The notes beneath the pieces were generated by a model, which was not told the DNA's origin, searched no databases, and saw only the letters and a list, made by a program, of their open reading frames with translations. Made by a program: the position numbers and the translations under genes. From Siphonodentalium dalli (taxonomy: Eukaryota > Mollusca > Scaphopoda > Gadilida > Siphonodentaliidae), in the NCBI GenBank assembly GCA_032622095.1, contig CP136064.1, positions 278,157,614 through 278,221,613 of the forward strand: a stretch of DNA of 64,000 nucleotides. Reading direction: 5' to 3'. Below, piece after piece: positions 1-9,172 of the stretch (position 1 is its first letter; each line of letters begins with the position of its first letter).

Positions 1-149
1 TCGGTTGACGTCCCTAGCTACCTGCGCAATTTGCTTATACAATTACATCATGAAAGTAGTACTAACCTAAGAAAGCTACATTGACCCAATAAAGCTTCTT
101 TGATGTAATAAACGTAACGTTTATTAGGATAAACGTAACTGTTATTAGC

Positions 150-1225
150 AGGGATGTGCTAACGCCGGGCGGGGGCGCCCACCACTCAAAACGATCGCCC
201 GGGAGTGACTACGTTTTCAAACCGGTGCGCCCGGCACATTTTTACGATCACAACTGTACTCGCATTGTAAATTGTGCCGAGTTCTCTTGATGAAAACGAC
301 ATCTTGCATATCTGATAGCGACGACATGTTGCCGTCTGTGGCATTTTAATGCCTCATATAAAGCACGTGGGGAGCCTTGATTAATGACGTGTCAAAAGGT
401 CTGCGATGACCGGTGAATTTTATTACAAAGAGCCGACATAATCAAATACTTTCCGCGCGTGCTGACCTGAAGTCACGCGCTGCAGTTAAAAGTCCCGGGT
501 TGAATTTGGAATGCTCAGTTTCAATGATCCTAAGCCAAAACGATGTCGTTATTGAAATTTTTCACTCAAACTTCGAAAAGTAAAAAGCTCAAATCATGTC
601 TCAGAAACCGCATGGTGGAGGAAACGTTAGACGCGGTCATGCGTATAGTAATTGAAGGACCGCCCCCTTCCACGGCGCGGTTAAACTGTGAGCAGACGGA
701 AAGAATAGGCGATTAAAAGTCCATTCCATGAAAGTGTGACGTAACAGAAGTTGTATAAACATTGTAAATATACGTCACTGTGTATAGAAAAAAGAAGGAA
801 ATCACGTGGGAAATATGACATGACGCGATTAGTACTCAGGCGATGATTGGCACGTGTTCGTGTGACGCTGTTGTTAGTTCTCTCCCAGACAGCCTTTGAT
901 ATAATGCCGCCGTTTCAGTTTACTGTACCGGATTAACTTGTTAAATAATTGGATTTATATAAAGAATATGCAGAGGATATATACTTATACCGGGTGAGTT
1001 ACACTGACTTTCAAATTATGTTCGCCCAAATTTTAAATATGAAATGTCCCTATTTTATGATAATTTGTCAGAGACCTTGTGGTGTATTTTACACCTGAAA
1101 TGCAAGGAAAACGCGTTTGCGGGCGCTAATAATCCAAATTTTCTTCCGATTGGGCGAACCATGGTCGCCCAATCGAACCCATGACCCTCCCGCCCGGGAC
1201 TATTTTGGGGATTGGCACATCCCCG
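150..1225. mobile_element. non-autonomous DNA transposon, 1.08 kb, 5-bp TSD
   Basis: Imperfect terminal inverted repeats: left CAGGGATGTGCTAA, right TTGGCACATCCCCG. The 5-bp sequence ATTAG directly abuts both ends as a target duplication. GC-rich subterminal blocks flank an interior with no open frame of note. The superfamily is undetermined. Confidence 0.6.
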
Positions 1226-1283
1226 ATTAGGCAGGCTTTATGTAGGCAATAGAGGTAGTGAGCGGTGAATAAAATAAATTACA

Positions 1284-1371
1284 TCAGGGTCAGCCAACCA
1301 CAATTTCCACACAGCTATTCTTCTGATTGGCTCCAATCAGACCTGCCGCTATCTGTGGTTAACTGACCCTG
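1284..1371. repeat. short inverted-repeat element
   Basis: TCAGGGTCAGCCAACCACA and TGTGGTTAACTGACCCTGA form ~19-bp inverted arms around a ~50-bp loop. Likely a small MITE; no second copy was noticed in the window. Confidence 0.45.
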
Positions 1372-1445
1372 ACTTAATATTATTTTAGGCAATGGGTTTC
1401 CCTGCTATTTGTTTCAGATGATCGAACACGTAGTTGTTGTAGATA

Positions 1446-1659
1446 CAGTAATGCCCTAAATAATCAACTTCTTAACCACAGCAGAATTATGGGTAACTTT
1501 TCAGGATTTAGTCGGAAATATGGCTTGTTGGTATTCATTGGAAAGCTCTCAGTGAGAGCTTTCCGATGAATGGCAACAAGCCATATTTCTGACTACATCC
1601 TGAAAAGGTACCCATAATTCTGCTGTGGTTAAGGAGTCGTTTATTAAGGAGCATTACTG
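1446..1659. mobile_element. palindromic TA-MITE, copy 1
   Basis: A ~214-bp near-perfect palindrome starting CAGTAATGCCCTAAAT and ending GGAGCATTACTG, flanked by TA on both sides. This suggests a Tc1/mariner-type TA target. Its centre is GAAAGCTCTCAGTGAGAGCTTTC. Further copies are at 16958, 21677, 49111 and 54892. Confidence 0.8.
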
Positions 1660-2357
1660 TATTCTGGGTTCATCCAGCTACTCTAGTGTTCCAATAAACA
1701 TTCAGTCCCAAAATAAACATGCAGGGTGGAAATCATGATAAAATTTAATAAACACGCAGACCCGAATAATCATGCAGGGAAGTACAGTTCGAAATCATTA
1801 TAACGTTCATCTGCAATTATGGGATAGAAATATTGCTCGGAATGTGCATAAATATACACCGGCGTTTCCGCAGGGGCGCATCCTATCCTGAGATGGTTTT
1901 TATGCCTGTTACTGTATCCCTCTTCATTACAGTTGTCAAAACATAAACAAACACGACATCTTAGGAGTAAAATCCCATGCTTGATCCAGGTATATTTGAC
2001 ATCATACATTTGGTATCAATACTAGTCATGCAAATTGAGTGTCATAATGTACAGCTGTCATCAAAACGCATACATCTGGCATCAATAGATAAATAAAAAA
2101 CACATCCCAGAGATTTACAAAACATACTCTAGTTTCCGGCTAAGCGAGCAAACATAATAAACGTGCAGACACAATTAAGCAACACGCAAGATGGAAATTT
2201 TAAATGAAATTAATAAAGGTGCATGCATGTTTATTTGGAACACATGAGTAATATCTGAACATCTCTAGTGAAGAATAGACCATTACAACGAATTATTTTA
2301 CTAAACTAAGATATGACATATTACATATTATTTTGACAGCTATGAGCAGATGCTATA

Positions 2358-2577
2358 CTATTTTTCAAACAAGCTTGATACCTCATTTATGTCCAAATTC
2401 ACATTTGTTTGCTCTAACATTCTGTCCAAAGTTGTCAGTCGAAGGATTCTCCAAGATGTATGGACTGGTGTATTACATGCACCTAGACTGGCAACTTTGG
2501 TCAGAATGTTATAGAAAACCACTAAGTATTTCTGAACAAATAAGGTATCAACTTGTTTCAACAATAATCTAGCATAT
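2358..2577 (-). CDS. exon-like coding stretch, unidentified (possible 3' exon)
   Basis: On the minus strand an open frame reads AYARLLLKQVDTLFVQKYLV, later THTSWRILRL-like helical sequence, and ends NEVSSLFEK with a TAG. The pattern of hydrophobic residues looks like real helical protein, and the opposite strand is much less protein-like. The only nearby acceptor (ttacgag|) is weak. I do not recognise the family. It could be the last exon of the minus-strand segments at 2745-2859 and 3779-3925, or a decayed mobile-element fragment. Confidence 0.25.
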
Positions 2578-2721
2578 GCTCGTAACAATCAAACTGCTAT
2601 GTTTTGAGTCAGTTCCTCGTATATTATGTTTTTGTGCATTTGCACATTTTTAATGCGTGGTACTCACCAACCTCGAAACCACGTGATTCCCCACCGCGAG
2701 TGAGAGAATTCATTCAGAGGG

Positions 2722-2859
2722 CTAATTTGGAACAATTGACTGACCTGGTACTGCTCCGAAGAAATTCTCTCTGCCTGCTGGCACACGTTTAAATCGTTCC
2801 CTATCCTCGTCATCAGACTCCGGCAATGAGTCGCAAGCAGATTCAGCTTCAGAGGCTTC
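2722..2859 (-). CDS. exon-like acidic coding stretch, unidentified
   Basis: The minus strand reads, after an acceptor (cccttatag|), EASEAESACDSLPESDDEDR, then ERFKRVPAGREN, and ends FGAVPGQSIVPN with TAG at 2722-2724. An alternative donor (ccag|gtcagt, GT at 2744-2743) would instead splice onward. It begins in phase 0, as needed to follow the segment at 3779-3925. A bipartite acidic/basic region suggests a nuclear protein; no family is recognised. Confidence 0.3.
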   Translation of the reverse strand, partial: EASEAESACDSLPESDDEDRERFKRVPAGRENFFGAVPGQSIVPN

Positions 2860-2885
2860 CTATAAGGGTGTCAAGCATTCTGTTC

Positions 2886-3304
2886 AAAGGTACTCAATCG
2901 GATCAGAGGGTCTTCATATCATCAAGATACAACAACAACATTTATTCAAAATACGCTTTAGTTACAAGAATAGATTTATTGCAACAAAATAATGCTAACC
3001 ACTGTCAACTATGGTATCAAATTTCCCAAAACATGTTATTTATTAACATTTTGTTCAACAAAATATCGCTGTATTATCACCACTTTTTTTTAGAGTAATC
3101 CATCTTCATCCACAATTTTAACTGAGACCATCTGTATGACGGCGTGTTTCTGGGCCACAAACAATTGAAATAACAAACTTCAAAAATCAATATCTGATCA
3201 CTCTGAGTGTTGATGGGTAGGTTCCTTGACTCGAATCAAATATTTTTTACCCCGAAGTCAAAGAGATAGTAATTTATGGGTGTTTAATCATATTGAGTAC
3301 CTTT
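2886..3304. mobile_element. DNA element with AAAGGTACTCAAT ends, copy 1
   Basis: Begins AAAGGTACTCAATCGGATC and ends ATTGAGTACCTTT, an inverted pair of ~13 bp. The body carries a conserved CAACAACAACAT block near the left end and a TCAAATATTTTT block near the right. Other copies: 42577-42992 and a reversed partial one near 27341-27541. Confidence 0.6.
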
Positions 3305-3380
3305 AAGCATTCTTTTCAATACAAACAAAACAACAGTGGAAAATTTAACACCTTTTGAATTATTTCAATTCGATTCAAAT

Positions 3381-3556
3381 CTCGAACGTTCGCAGGAACC
3401 TATTGGTAGTAGCCTTATTTTAAATCTCGAACGTTCGCAGGAGCCTATCGGTTGTAGCCCTATTTTAAATATCGAACGTTCGCAGGAGCCTATCGGTGAT
3501 AGCCTTATTTTAAATCTCGAACGTTCGCAGGCGCCTATTGGTAGCAGCCTTATGTT
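3381..3556. repeat. 45-bp tandem repeat, 4 units, open on both strands
   Basis: Units start at 3381, 3426, 3471 and 3516 and carry CGAACGTTCGCAGG. Because 45 is a multiple of three, both strands stay open (15-residue repeats LERSQEPIGSSLILN on + and CERSRFKIRLLPIGS on -). Coding status cannot be decided; it sits between two minus-strand exon-like segments. Confidence 0.6.
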
Positions 3557-3778
3557 TGTCAGACAAGAAAACAGGTCTCCCACAGATGATTTTCAGTCAT
3601 GAACATACTGTGTTAAGTGTGTTTTACTTCTACACAGCAATATATTTGAAGTCAAAAGCAGTCATGCTACATCTGAGTCTCTGTCAGGTTTAGATGAATA
3701 TGGAAAAGGGTGAAATAGTCTGATCGGAACGGGACCAGTCATGACAACTGTTAAAGGAGATACTCAGAAACTTACTAC

Positions 3779-3925
3779 GCCTCTAATCCGCATGGATTGT
3801 CTGCGACCCTCCCTGACTGAACCATAATTGTCTGGATTTACTTCTTTCTTTGGCTTTGGTTTCTGTAAAGATGGTATTGACTTGCGACTTGCTCTCTGCT
3901 GGATTACTCGTCCCAATGGCGAAAA
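3779..3925 (-). CDS. exon-like basic coding stretch, unidentified
   Basis: 147 nt on the minus strand between an acceptor (ctacttttag|) and a donor (gaggc|gtagta), exactly 49 codons, phase 0 to 0. It encodes RVIQQRASRKSIPSLQKPKP and then EGRRQSMRIRG, strongly basic and serine-rich as in chromatin or kinetochore proteins. Its end phase fits the acidic segment at 2859. No identification; it could also be a chance frame. Confidence 0.3.
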
Positions 3926-4039
3926 CTAAAAGTAGATTACAAGAAAAACACTGATTAGCCATTTGGGTCATAATTTTTGAATAGAAGCCAGTACCTACAT
4001 GTAGGACTTCATCTATTACATATTTTGGAACATATTCTG

Positions 4040-4320
4040 TATGTGTGTATGTATGTGTGGGTGTTATAGACTCGAAAACTGCTTTAACGAAACCGACTCA
4101 AATTTGGTATGTAGGCCTACTTTGATCCCGGTAAAAATATGGACGGGTCCAATTTAACATGCAACAGTGTCCTTGACCTTGCTCATATACATGTACGCTC
4201 ATATAGGCATGTTTCTGGACCTCGACCGATCGGACTCAAATTTGGTATGTACATGTAGGCCTACTTTGATCCCGGGAACAATATGGGAGGGTCCAATTTC
4301 ATATTATATAATTTCAAAAC
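4040..4320 (+). repeat. Helitron-internal-type direct repeats
   Basis: Two copies of a block reading GACTCAAATTTGGTATGTA then GGCCTACTTTGATCCCGG lie ~130 bp apart. The text resembles the interior of the Helitron at 47325 (TTTATAGACTCAAAAACGGC). Termini were not found. Confidence 0.4.
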
Positions 4321-4727
4321 CTGTGTACCCTTCACAACAATTCAGCGAACAATGTGTACCCTTCAGGAGGATGTCATCCCGACCCCCCTCCCTTCGGGTC
4401 GGGGTCGATTCGGTCCAGGGCTGTTTCGGCTGGGCTTGTTCGGCCGGGCTTGTTCGGCCCATGGTTTGGGCCGAACAGTCTCACCTAAAAATGTTTTTAT
4501 CAGTAGGATATTTGGATGTTTATATATATTTTTCTTTTGTATGTTATTTTATTATTATAATAAAGCGTTTAATATTTTGATTAAAGTGTATAAAAGGGTA
4601 GCATTGCTCTAGTTTATATTATATATATTGATCTTATGATTTGATTTAATATTCTTACCTGTGATTTGTCTGTGAGAAAGATGATAATAAAGTTGTAGAT
4701 ATATGTTACTATATAGATTGTATCTAC

Positions 4728-4788
4728 CTTTTTACACTCAGAACGGCTTCTGGCATGTTTGTTTGGACAAGATAAAACGGTGATTGAT
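4728..4788 (-). CDS. weak upstream exon candidate, minus strand
   Basis: An acceptor (ctcaactcag|) and donor (aaaaag|gtagat) bound 61 nt ending NKHARSRSECKK, which would join in phase 0 to the segment at 3925. It lies between inverted GC-rich arms (4382-4465 and 5576-5672), so it may be transposon sequence. Very tentative. Confidence 0.15.
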
Positions 4789-4887
4789 CTGAGTTGAGAA
4801 TCACTCAGTTGGTGAGTTGAAACTTGTTCATGCAATCACAACAAGAGTATTATTATCAATTTATATAAACCAAAAATTTCTTCTTCT

Positions 4888-5006
4888 TCACCATATTTTT
4901 ATTGAACTACAAAAGTACAAACAAATTTAATGAAATTTCGTCTTCTTCACCATATTTTTATTGAACTACAAAAGTACAAACAAATTTAATGAAATTTCGT
5001 CTTCTT
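4888..5006 (+). repeat. 59-bp direct duplication ending at a splice-acceptor-like tract
   Basis: Two near-identical units (cttcaccatatttttattga through gaaatttcgtcttcttcac) run directly into cttcttcacag at 5004-5014. It resembles the acceptor-anchored duplications seen in HPS3. Confidence 0.55.
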
Positions 5007-5035
5007 CACAGCTTGGCACAGGCGGCTTAACATGA

Positions 5036-5167
5036 AGGGGAGCAGATTGTCTTTCTTGACAGAGACCTTGTGGCGATATGGGTATCATACAAAGACGGCA
5101 CCATCAAGACAACCGAATTCCTGAAGGATGTGAACGCGATCTACAAGAATGGCCAATCCAAGAAATA
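5036..5167 (+). CDS. short coding-like fragment, unidentified
   Basis: The + strand reads IVFLDRDLVAIWVSYKDGTI, then KTTEFLKDVNAIYKNGQSKK and a TAA at 5165-5167, followed by A-rich AAGAAG repeats and several AATAAA. The amino-acid text is strikingly protein-like and better than chance. There is an in-frame stop just upstream, so it is at best a 3' exon (acceptors tgacag| at 5062 or gaag| at 5035) or a captured or retroposed fragment. No family is recognised. Confidence 0.3.
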
Positions 5168-5714
5168 AAGAAGAAGAATAAAGAAGAAGACCTACGCAAA
5201 GAAGAAGAAGAAAGAGGAAGACCTACGCAATGTTTTAATATTTATAAATAAATAATGTATTGACTGATTTTTCCATGTTTTATCTTGTTTTTAATCATTA
5301 AATAACCAGATGTTTTATCATGTAAACTGTATATATTTACTGTTTTAACTTGTTTTTAATCAATAAATGTTCATATCTTTCATCATATATTCACGTTATT
5401 GTTCGAATTTGTTGCAGTGTTAATTACTATGTGTGTATACCCATTACTATTGTTGCGAATAAAAGTTAATTGCAAACATAAATCTCCATTGTCATCAAAA
5501 GACCGGTCCCAAATCAAAGGCAATTAACATGCCGTCCAATTAACACCCACACTACCTAATTACCCGAATTGAATAGGGGCCGAACAAGCCCGGCCGAAAG
5601 AGCCCTGGACCGAAAAGTTGAAGACCGAAAGAGCCCTGGACCGAATTGACCCGCTCCCCTCCCTTCCTGGCATGCGAGATTCAGATGATTTTCAATTGGT
5701 ACAAAAGGATTCAT

Positions 5715-5765
5715 ACCGCCCTTTTCTCCCATAGGGAGCCTCGCATATATAAGAGAATGCACTGG
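5715..5765. repeat. half copy of the piggyBac-like hairpin core
   Basis: CCCATAGGGAGCCTCGCATA followed by TATAAGAGAATGCACTGG is one arm of the palindrome found complete at 30691, 35596, 46594 and 62219. Confidence 0.55.
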
Positions 5766-5861
5766 ATTAAAATGTCAAGGTAAATATTGATACAATATTA
5801 ACACAAGTGTATACTATTATACATATTTATTTTTTAAGACGTCACACTTATTCTGCTTTTA

Positions 5862-6305
5862 CCAGACTGCTCCCTTATCATTTGGCTCAATTTTGTCATT
5901 ATTTCGACTCAACATGTTATCGCAAATCTCAAAGCTTTCGTGACAGTGTGGTGGGGTGAGGGGCAGACAGGTACCGTCCGTCTTTATTGAGCACAGATTT
6001 TTCAAACCCTGGCCAGCAACGGCTTCAATTGGCCCGCCATCAATGACTACAAAATTGAAAACCTTGGATTTTGTCAGGGTAGCCTGTTTATGTAGTGGTG
6101 GATGCTTCTTGGACAGATAATTCCATAGATGGGTCATTGTCCCAGATGCTTGCGATTTATACACCATGTTGCATTCATCACACGTGTAAGTTCCTGCACT
6201 GCCTGCAGTTTTATCATGTTTAAAATAATAATGCGGAATCTGAGAATGATAGTCCGTGGATAATGCTAGCGGTTGCTCAGTCTCATAGCTATTATAATTT
6301 ATTCA
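5862..6305 (-). pseudogene. BED-type zinc-finger fragment, hAT-transposase-like
   Basis: A minus-strand open frame of ~148 codons contains YTCDECNMVYKSQASGTMTH then LWNYLSKKHPPLHKQA. The CxxC, the aromatic/basic core, the S/T-G-T-x-x-x-L block and the final KKHP fit a BED zinc finger as found at the N-terminus of hAT transposases and ZBED proteins. The third zinc ligand (normally His in xHL) is Tyr here, so metal binding is doubtful. No RNase-H-like core or hATC dimerisation region follows. I read it as a decayed N-terminal remnant; a domesticated exon is the alternative. Confidence 0.45.
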
Positions 6306-6504
6306 TCGGTCGATCTGCAATCTCCGAGCTTTTGACTACCTTGTTCAAAGCTAGAATTCAGACGTATTTAGTCATCCAATAGTGGCTAATTACTATCTAT
6401 ACTTATATTTAATAGCATGCGAGCATTCGCGATGTACAATAAGAATTACTATTATTTAGGGAATTAAATGGCACAGAAACAGCTAAGATTGACATGTGCA
6501 ATTT

Positions 6505-6747
6505 TGTCAATATACACGGGTCAGCTATTAATGTCAGCGCCGGATCAGACAGCATAGTGCACCCATGACAACATACCTGGACAAATGTTGTAATGGGGGA
6601 GAAGTCGGCATTTTGCATTCGGATCTCGAATGAGACTTTTCAGCCTGACAAACTTGGTATCTGACCGAGTTCTGATTTTTGTCAGAATACCCTGACCAGG
6701 TTGCGATCCCCGGTCCAATAGCACGAGAGACCGGTTACGTAGCGTTT
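6505..6747 (-). mobile_element. tRNA-derived SINE (family S1), minus strand, split by foldback element
   Basis: Reverse complement of the SINE at 12356: the body (GCTGACATTAATAGCTGACC) and the head (CTACGTAACCGGTCTCTCGT) are in order. The head recurs at 9139-9172, on the other side of the foldback-like element, so that element inserted into the SINE head. Confidence 0.6.
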
Positions 6748-6967
6748 TTCCGAAGACCCATAACTCCGAAGGTCCGATTCTCCGAAGGTCAGATTCTCCC
6801 GACGCCCCGATTCTCCGAAAGCTCATAACTCCGAAAGCCCATAACTCCGAAGGCCTATAACTCCGAACGCCCATAACTCCGAAGGTCTATAACTCCGAAG
6901 GGCCGATTCTCCGAAGGTCCGATTCTCCGAAGATCATGTTTTATCGCTTATTAAATAGTGTACAGTC

Positions 6968-8479
6968 CAGTGGCGGGGTCAATGGGGCCCTAGGGAAGAC
7001 CGCCCCCAAAAAACATGTCAAATGTCATGTAAACGTCAGGAAATCCCTCCTAGGCATAGTGCTGGGCAGTATTTCGGTATACCGATTATAATCGGTAAGA
7101 TTTTCAATACCGTTACCGTTACCGTCATTCTTTTCCATAATCGGTAAACCTTGAAGACGGTATTATCGCGGTTACATGTCATACAGGCACATTACGGAGT
7201 ATATTGTGGTTTTCCTTTGTCGGGATACAAAGAAATTACTTCGTTTCTATACACCGTATTTCATCAAAATCATAATTAAGAGGTAGCGAGTTTGTGTCAG
7301 GAGACAGCATTGCTGTAAATTGGGCTGAGGTAGCTACTAGTGTTGCGGATTCTGTTTACCAAGTCATCCGCGAAATTGGCGCGAATATATTTCAAGATTT
7401 ACGTTGTGTACGGTGTACCCCATGCACGTGCTCATCGACAATTTTAAAATGACTAGTCCGTTTCAATGATTGGCGTGTGCAAGTTTATGCAACGCCCTTT
7501 ATGTGTATTCATCCCATGTTGCATTATCTTTTAGTTGGAAAAAACTGTTCAATCTTCACTCATGTCACTTCTTTCCCCATGTCATTTCCAAACAAAATGT
7601 ATTCCTTCGCTACCTGGGACAAAACCCAGCCCAACATTATATTGCAAGGTATGATTGCATCATTCTGCGCTATTTTTTATCGACCGAATTTATGGGGCAG
7701 CTCATTATTTCAAGGGTGTTATCGAGTGGGAATAAATGATCACATTCATAAACCGGGATTTAAAAGTATGATTATAATAATTCAACGGGAAGTCAATAAT
7801 AGTTCTAGAAGTTAAATACTTTGGAAGTAATAAACTTTATTTCCCGGCATTTAATAAAAGCATTGTACTTATTCTTAAGTTATTCACACCCGGCGGAACA
7901 TTCCAATATCAACATCACAGCACGTGCTCTGCAAGTCGGCACTGTCAGTGGGGGATTGTTTCAAAGCTCTTGGGTGTATCCGGCTTCGCTGAATGATGCT
8001 TGCATTAAGTTGCATAAATCGCAATTATTACCTGTATTTAAGATCAGCTCATGAATCCATGCTTGCAGATAATGATACATTCATTGATTGCAATCCATAA
8101 TTTAATAAAAACGGAGCGTACATTTCCTTATTTTATGTAATCTGTAGCGATTAGATTTTCCTCCATAAACAGTCGATCTGTGCACCAAACGAATGCTACT
8201 AAACGGGGGTTTTAAGGGATTAGTTTAAATAATCGGTAATACTGTATACCGCGGTATTATTTTAGGATTACCGCGGTATTTTTATGCTTAAATACCGCCC
8301 AGCACTACCTAGGCATTCAAATATTCACAGTGTTCCTGCCCAGGGGAGCCCCCGGACCAAATTTGCGCTCCCCAAATCAGGCCTTCGTGATATGCTTTCG
8401 GCATATCATATGCATGATATATCCCCCACATATGCTAATTAATGTGCACCCCTAAATGGGAACCCTGGCTCCGCCACTG
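6968..8479. mobile_element. CAGTGGCG-ended element carrying a nested hAT element
   Basis: Starts CAGTGGCGGGGTCAATG and ends CCTGGCTCCGCCACTG, a TIR pattern common in hAT-type elements. Removing the nested element (7057-8307) leaves ~261 bp. No clear target duplication. Confidence 0.45.
7057..8307. mobile_element. non-autonomous hAT-type transposon with exact 8-bp TSD
   Basis: TIRs TAGTGCTGGGCAGTATTTCG and AATACCGCCCAGCACTA, with perfect CCTAGGCA duplications at 7049-7056 and 8308-8315. Subterminal GGTATACCG/CGGTATACCG blocks are also inverted. The interior (1251 bp total) has no transposase; its longest frames (112 codons or less) show no known domain. Confidence 0.8.
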
Positions 8480-8626
8480 GTGTGCACCGGGTATATTATA
8501 ACGAAACGCTGCAAGAATGTCAGAGTAGCCTAACATGCACAGGGGCGACAAGTTCTTCCCCGTTCACCCCTCTACATTTTACTCTGGCATCTCATGGGCC
8601 AACGTAACGTTATAGTAGCTGGTGTA

Positions 8627-8824
8627 TAGTCAGTGGCGGGCAAGGATTCCCATTTAGGTGGGGGCAGTAGGAAAAGTTTGAATATTTTGATGCCCCATGA
8701 ACGATTTCCGGGCGTTTACATGACATTGGACATGTTTTGGAAGGGGCCCATATTGTCTAAAATAGCAAGTAGAGGTTTAATGGGGGCAGTGGGAATTTTG
8801 GGACCCCTTGGCTTCGCCACTGGA
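8627..8824. mobile_element. small CAGTGGCG-ended element
   Basis: CAGTGGCGGGCAAGGATTCC at the left and CCCCTTGGCTTCGCCACTG at the right form inverted ends of a ~198-bp relative of the element at 6968. Confidence 0.45.
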
Positions 8825-9172
8825 CTGTACACTATTTAGTAAACGATAATACCCCGATAAAACAAAATCTTCGGACCTTCGGAGTTATGGGCCGTCGGAG
8901 AATCGGGCCTTCGGAGTTATAGGTCTTCGGAGAATCGGCCCTTCGGAGTTATAGGTCTTCGGAGTTATAGGTCTTCGGAGAATCGGCCCTTCGGAGTTAT
9001 GGGCTTTCGGAGAATCGGATCTTCGGAGTTATGGGCCGTCGGAGAATCGGGTCTTCGGAGTTGTGGGCCGTCGGAGAATCGGGTCTTCGGAGTTGTGGGC
9101 CTTCGTAGTAATAGGTCTTCGGCAAACCGGTCTGACACCGAGAGACCAGTACGCTACCTCTCGGATACTGAC

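Larger units (their letters stand above)
4382..5672. mobile_element. possible foldback-like element with GC-rich inverted arms
   Basis: A GC-rich arm at 4382-4465 (GATTCGGTCCAGGGCTGTTT, then GGGCTTGTTCGGCC repeats) recurs in inverted orientation at 5576-5672. Both arms are built from short internal repeats, as in foldback elements. Between them lie a 59-bp duplication and a short coding-like stretch on the + strand. Confidence 0.4.
6748..9123. mobile_element. foldback-like transposon, 2.4 kb
   Basis: Both ends consist of ~15-bp tandem repeats in opposite orientation: CCGAAGxCCATAACT/CCGAAGGTCCGATTCT on the left (6748-6932) and CTTCGGAGTTATGGG/CTTCGGAGAATCGGG on the right (8868-9123). Inside each arm a second inverted block (AAATAGTGTACAGTCCAGTGGCG against CGCCACTGGACTGTACACTATTT) continues the palindrome. 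Tandem-repeat inverted arms are the hallmark of foldback/Galileo elements. No transposase frame is seen. Confidence 0.6.

Noticed and set aside
960-990. First exon of a + strand gene (ATGCAGAGGATATATAC then a GTGAGT donor)
   Set aside because: Lies inside the TIR element 150-1225 and no downstream exon joins it.
2604-2790. 62-codon + strand frame (PPRVREFIQRANLEQLTDL) as an exon
   Set aside because: The opposite strand over the same bases has better splice signals and phase agreement; both cannot be right and neither is secure.
7477-7815. 112-codon frame inside the hAT element as a transposase remnant
   Set aside because: No RNase-H-like or dimerisation motif; cannot be tied to a transposase.
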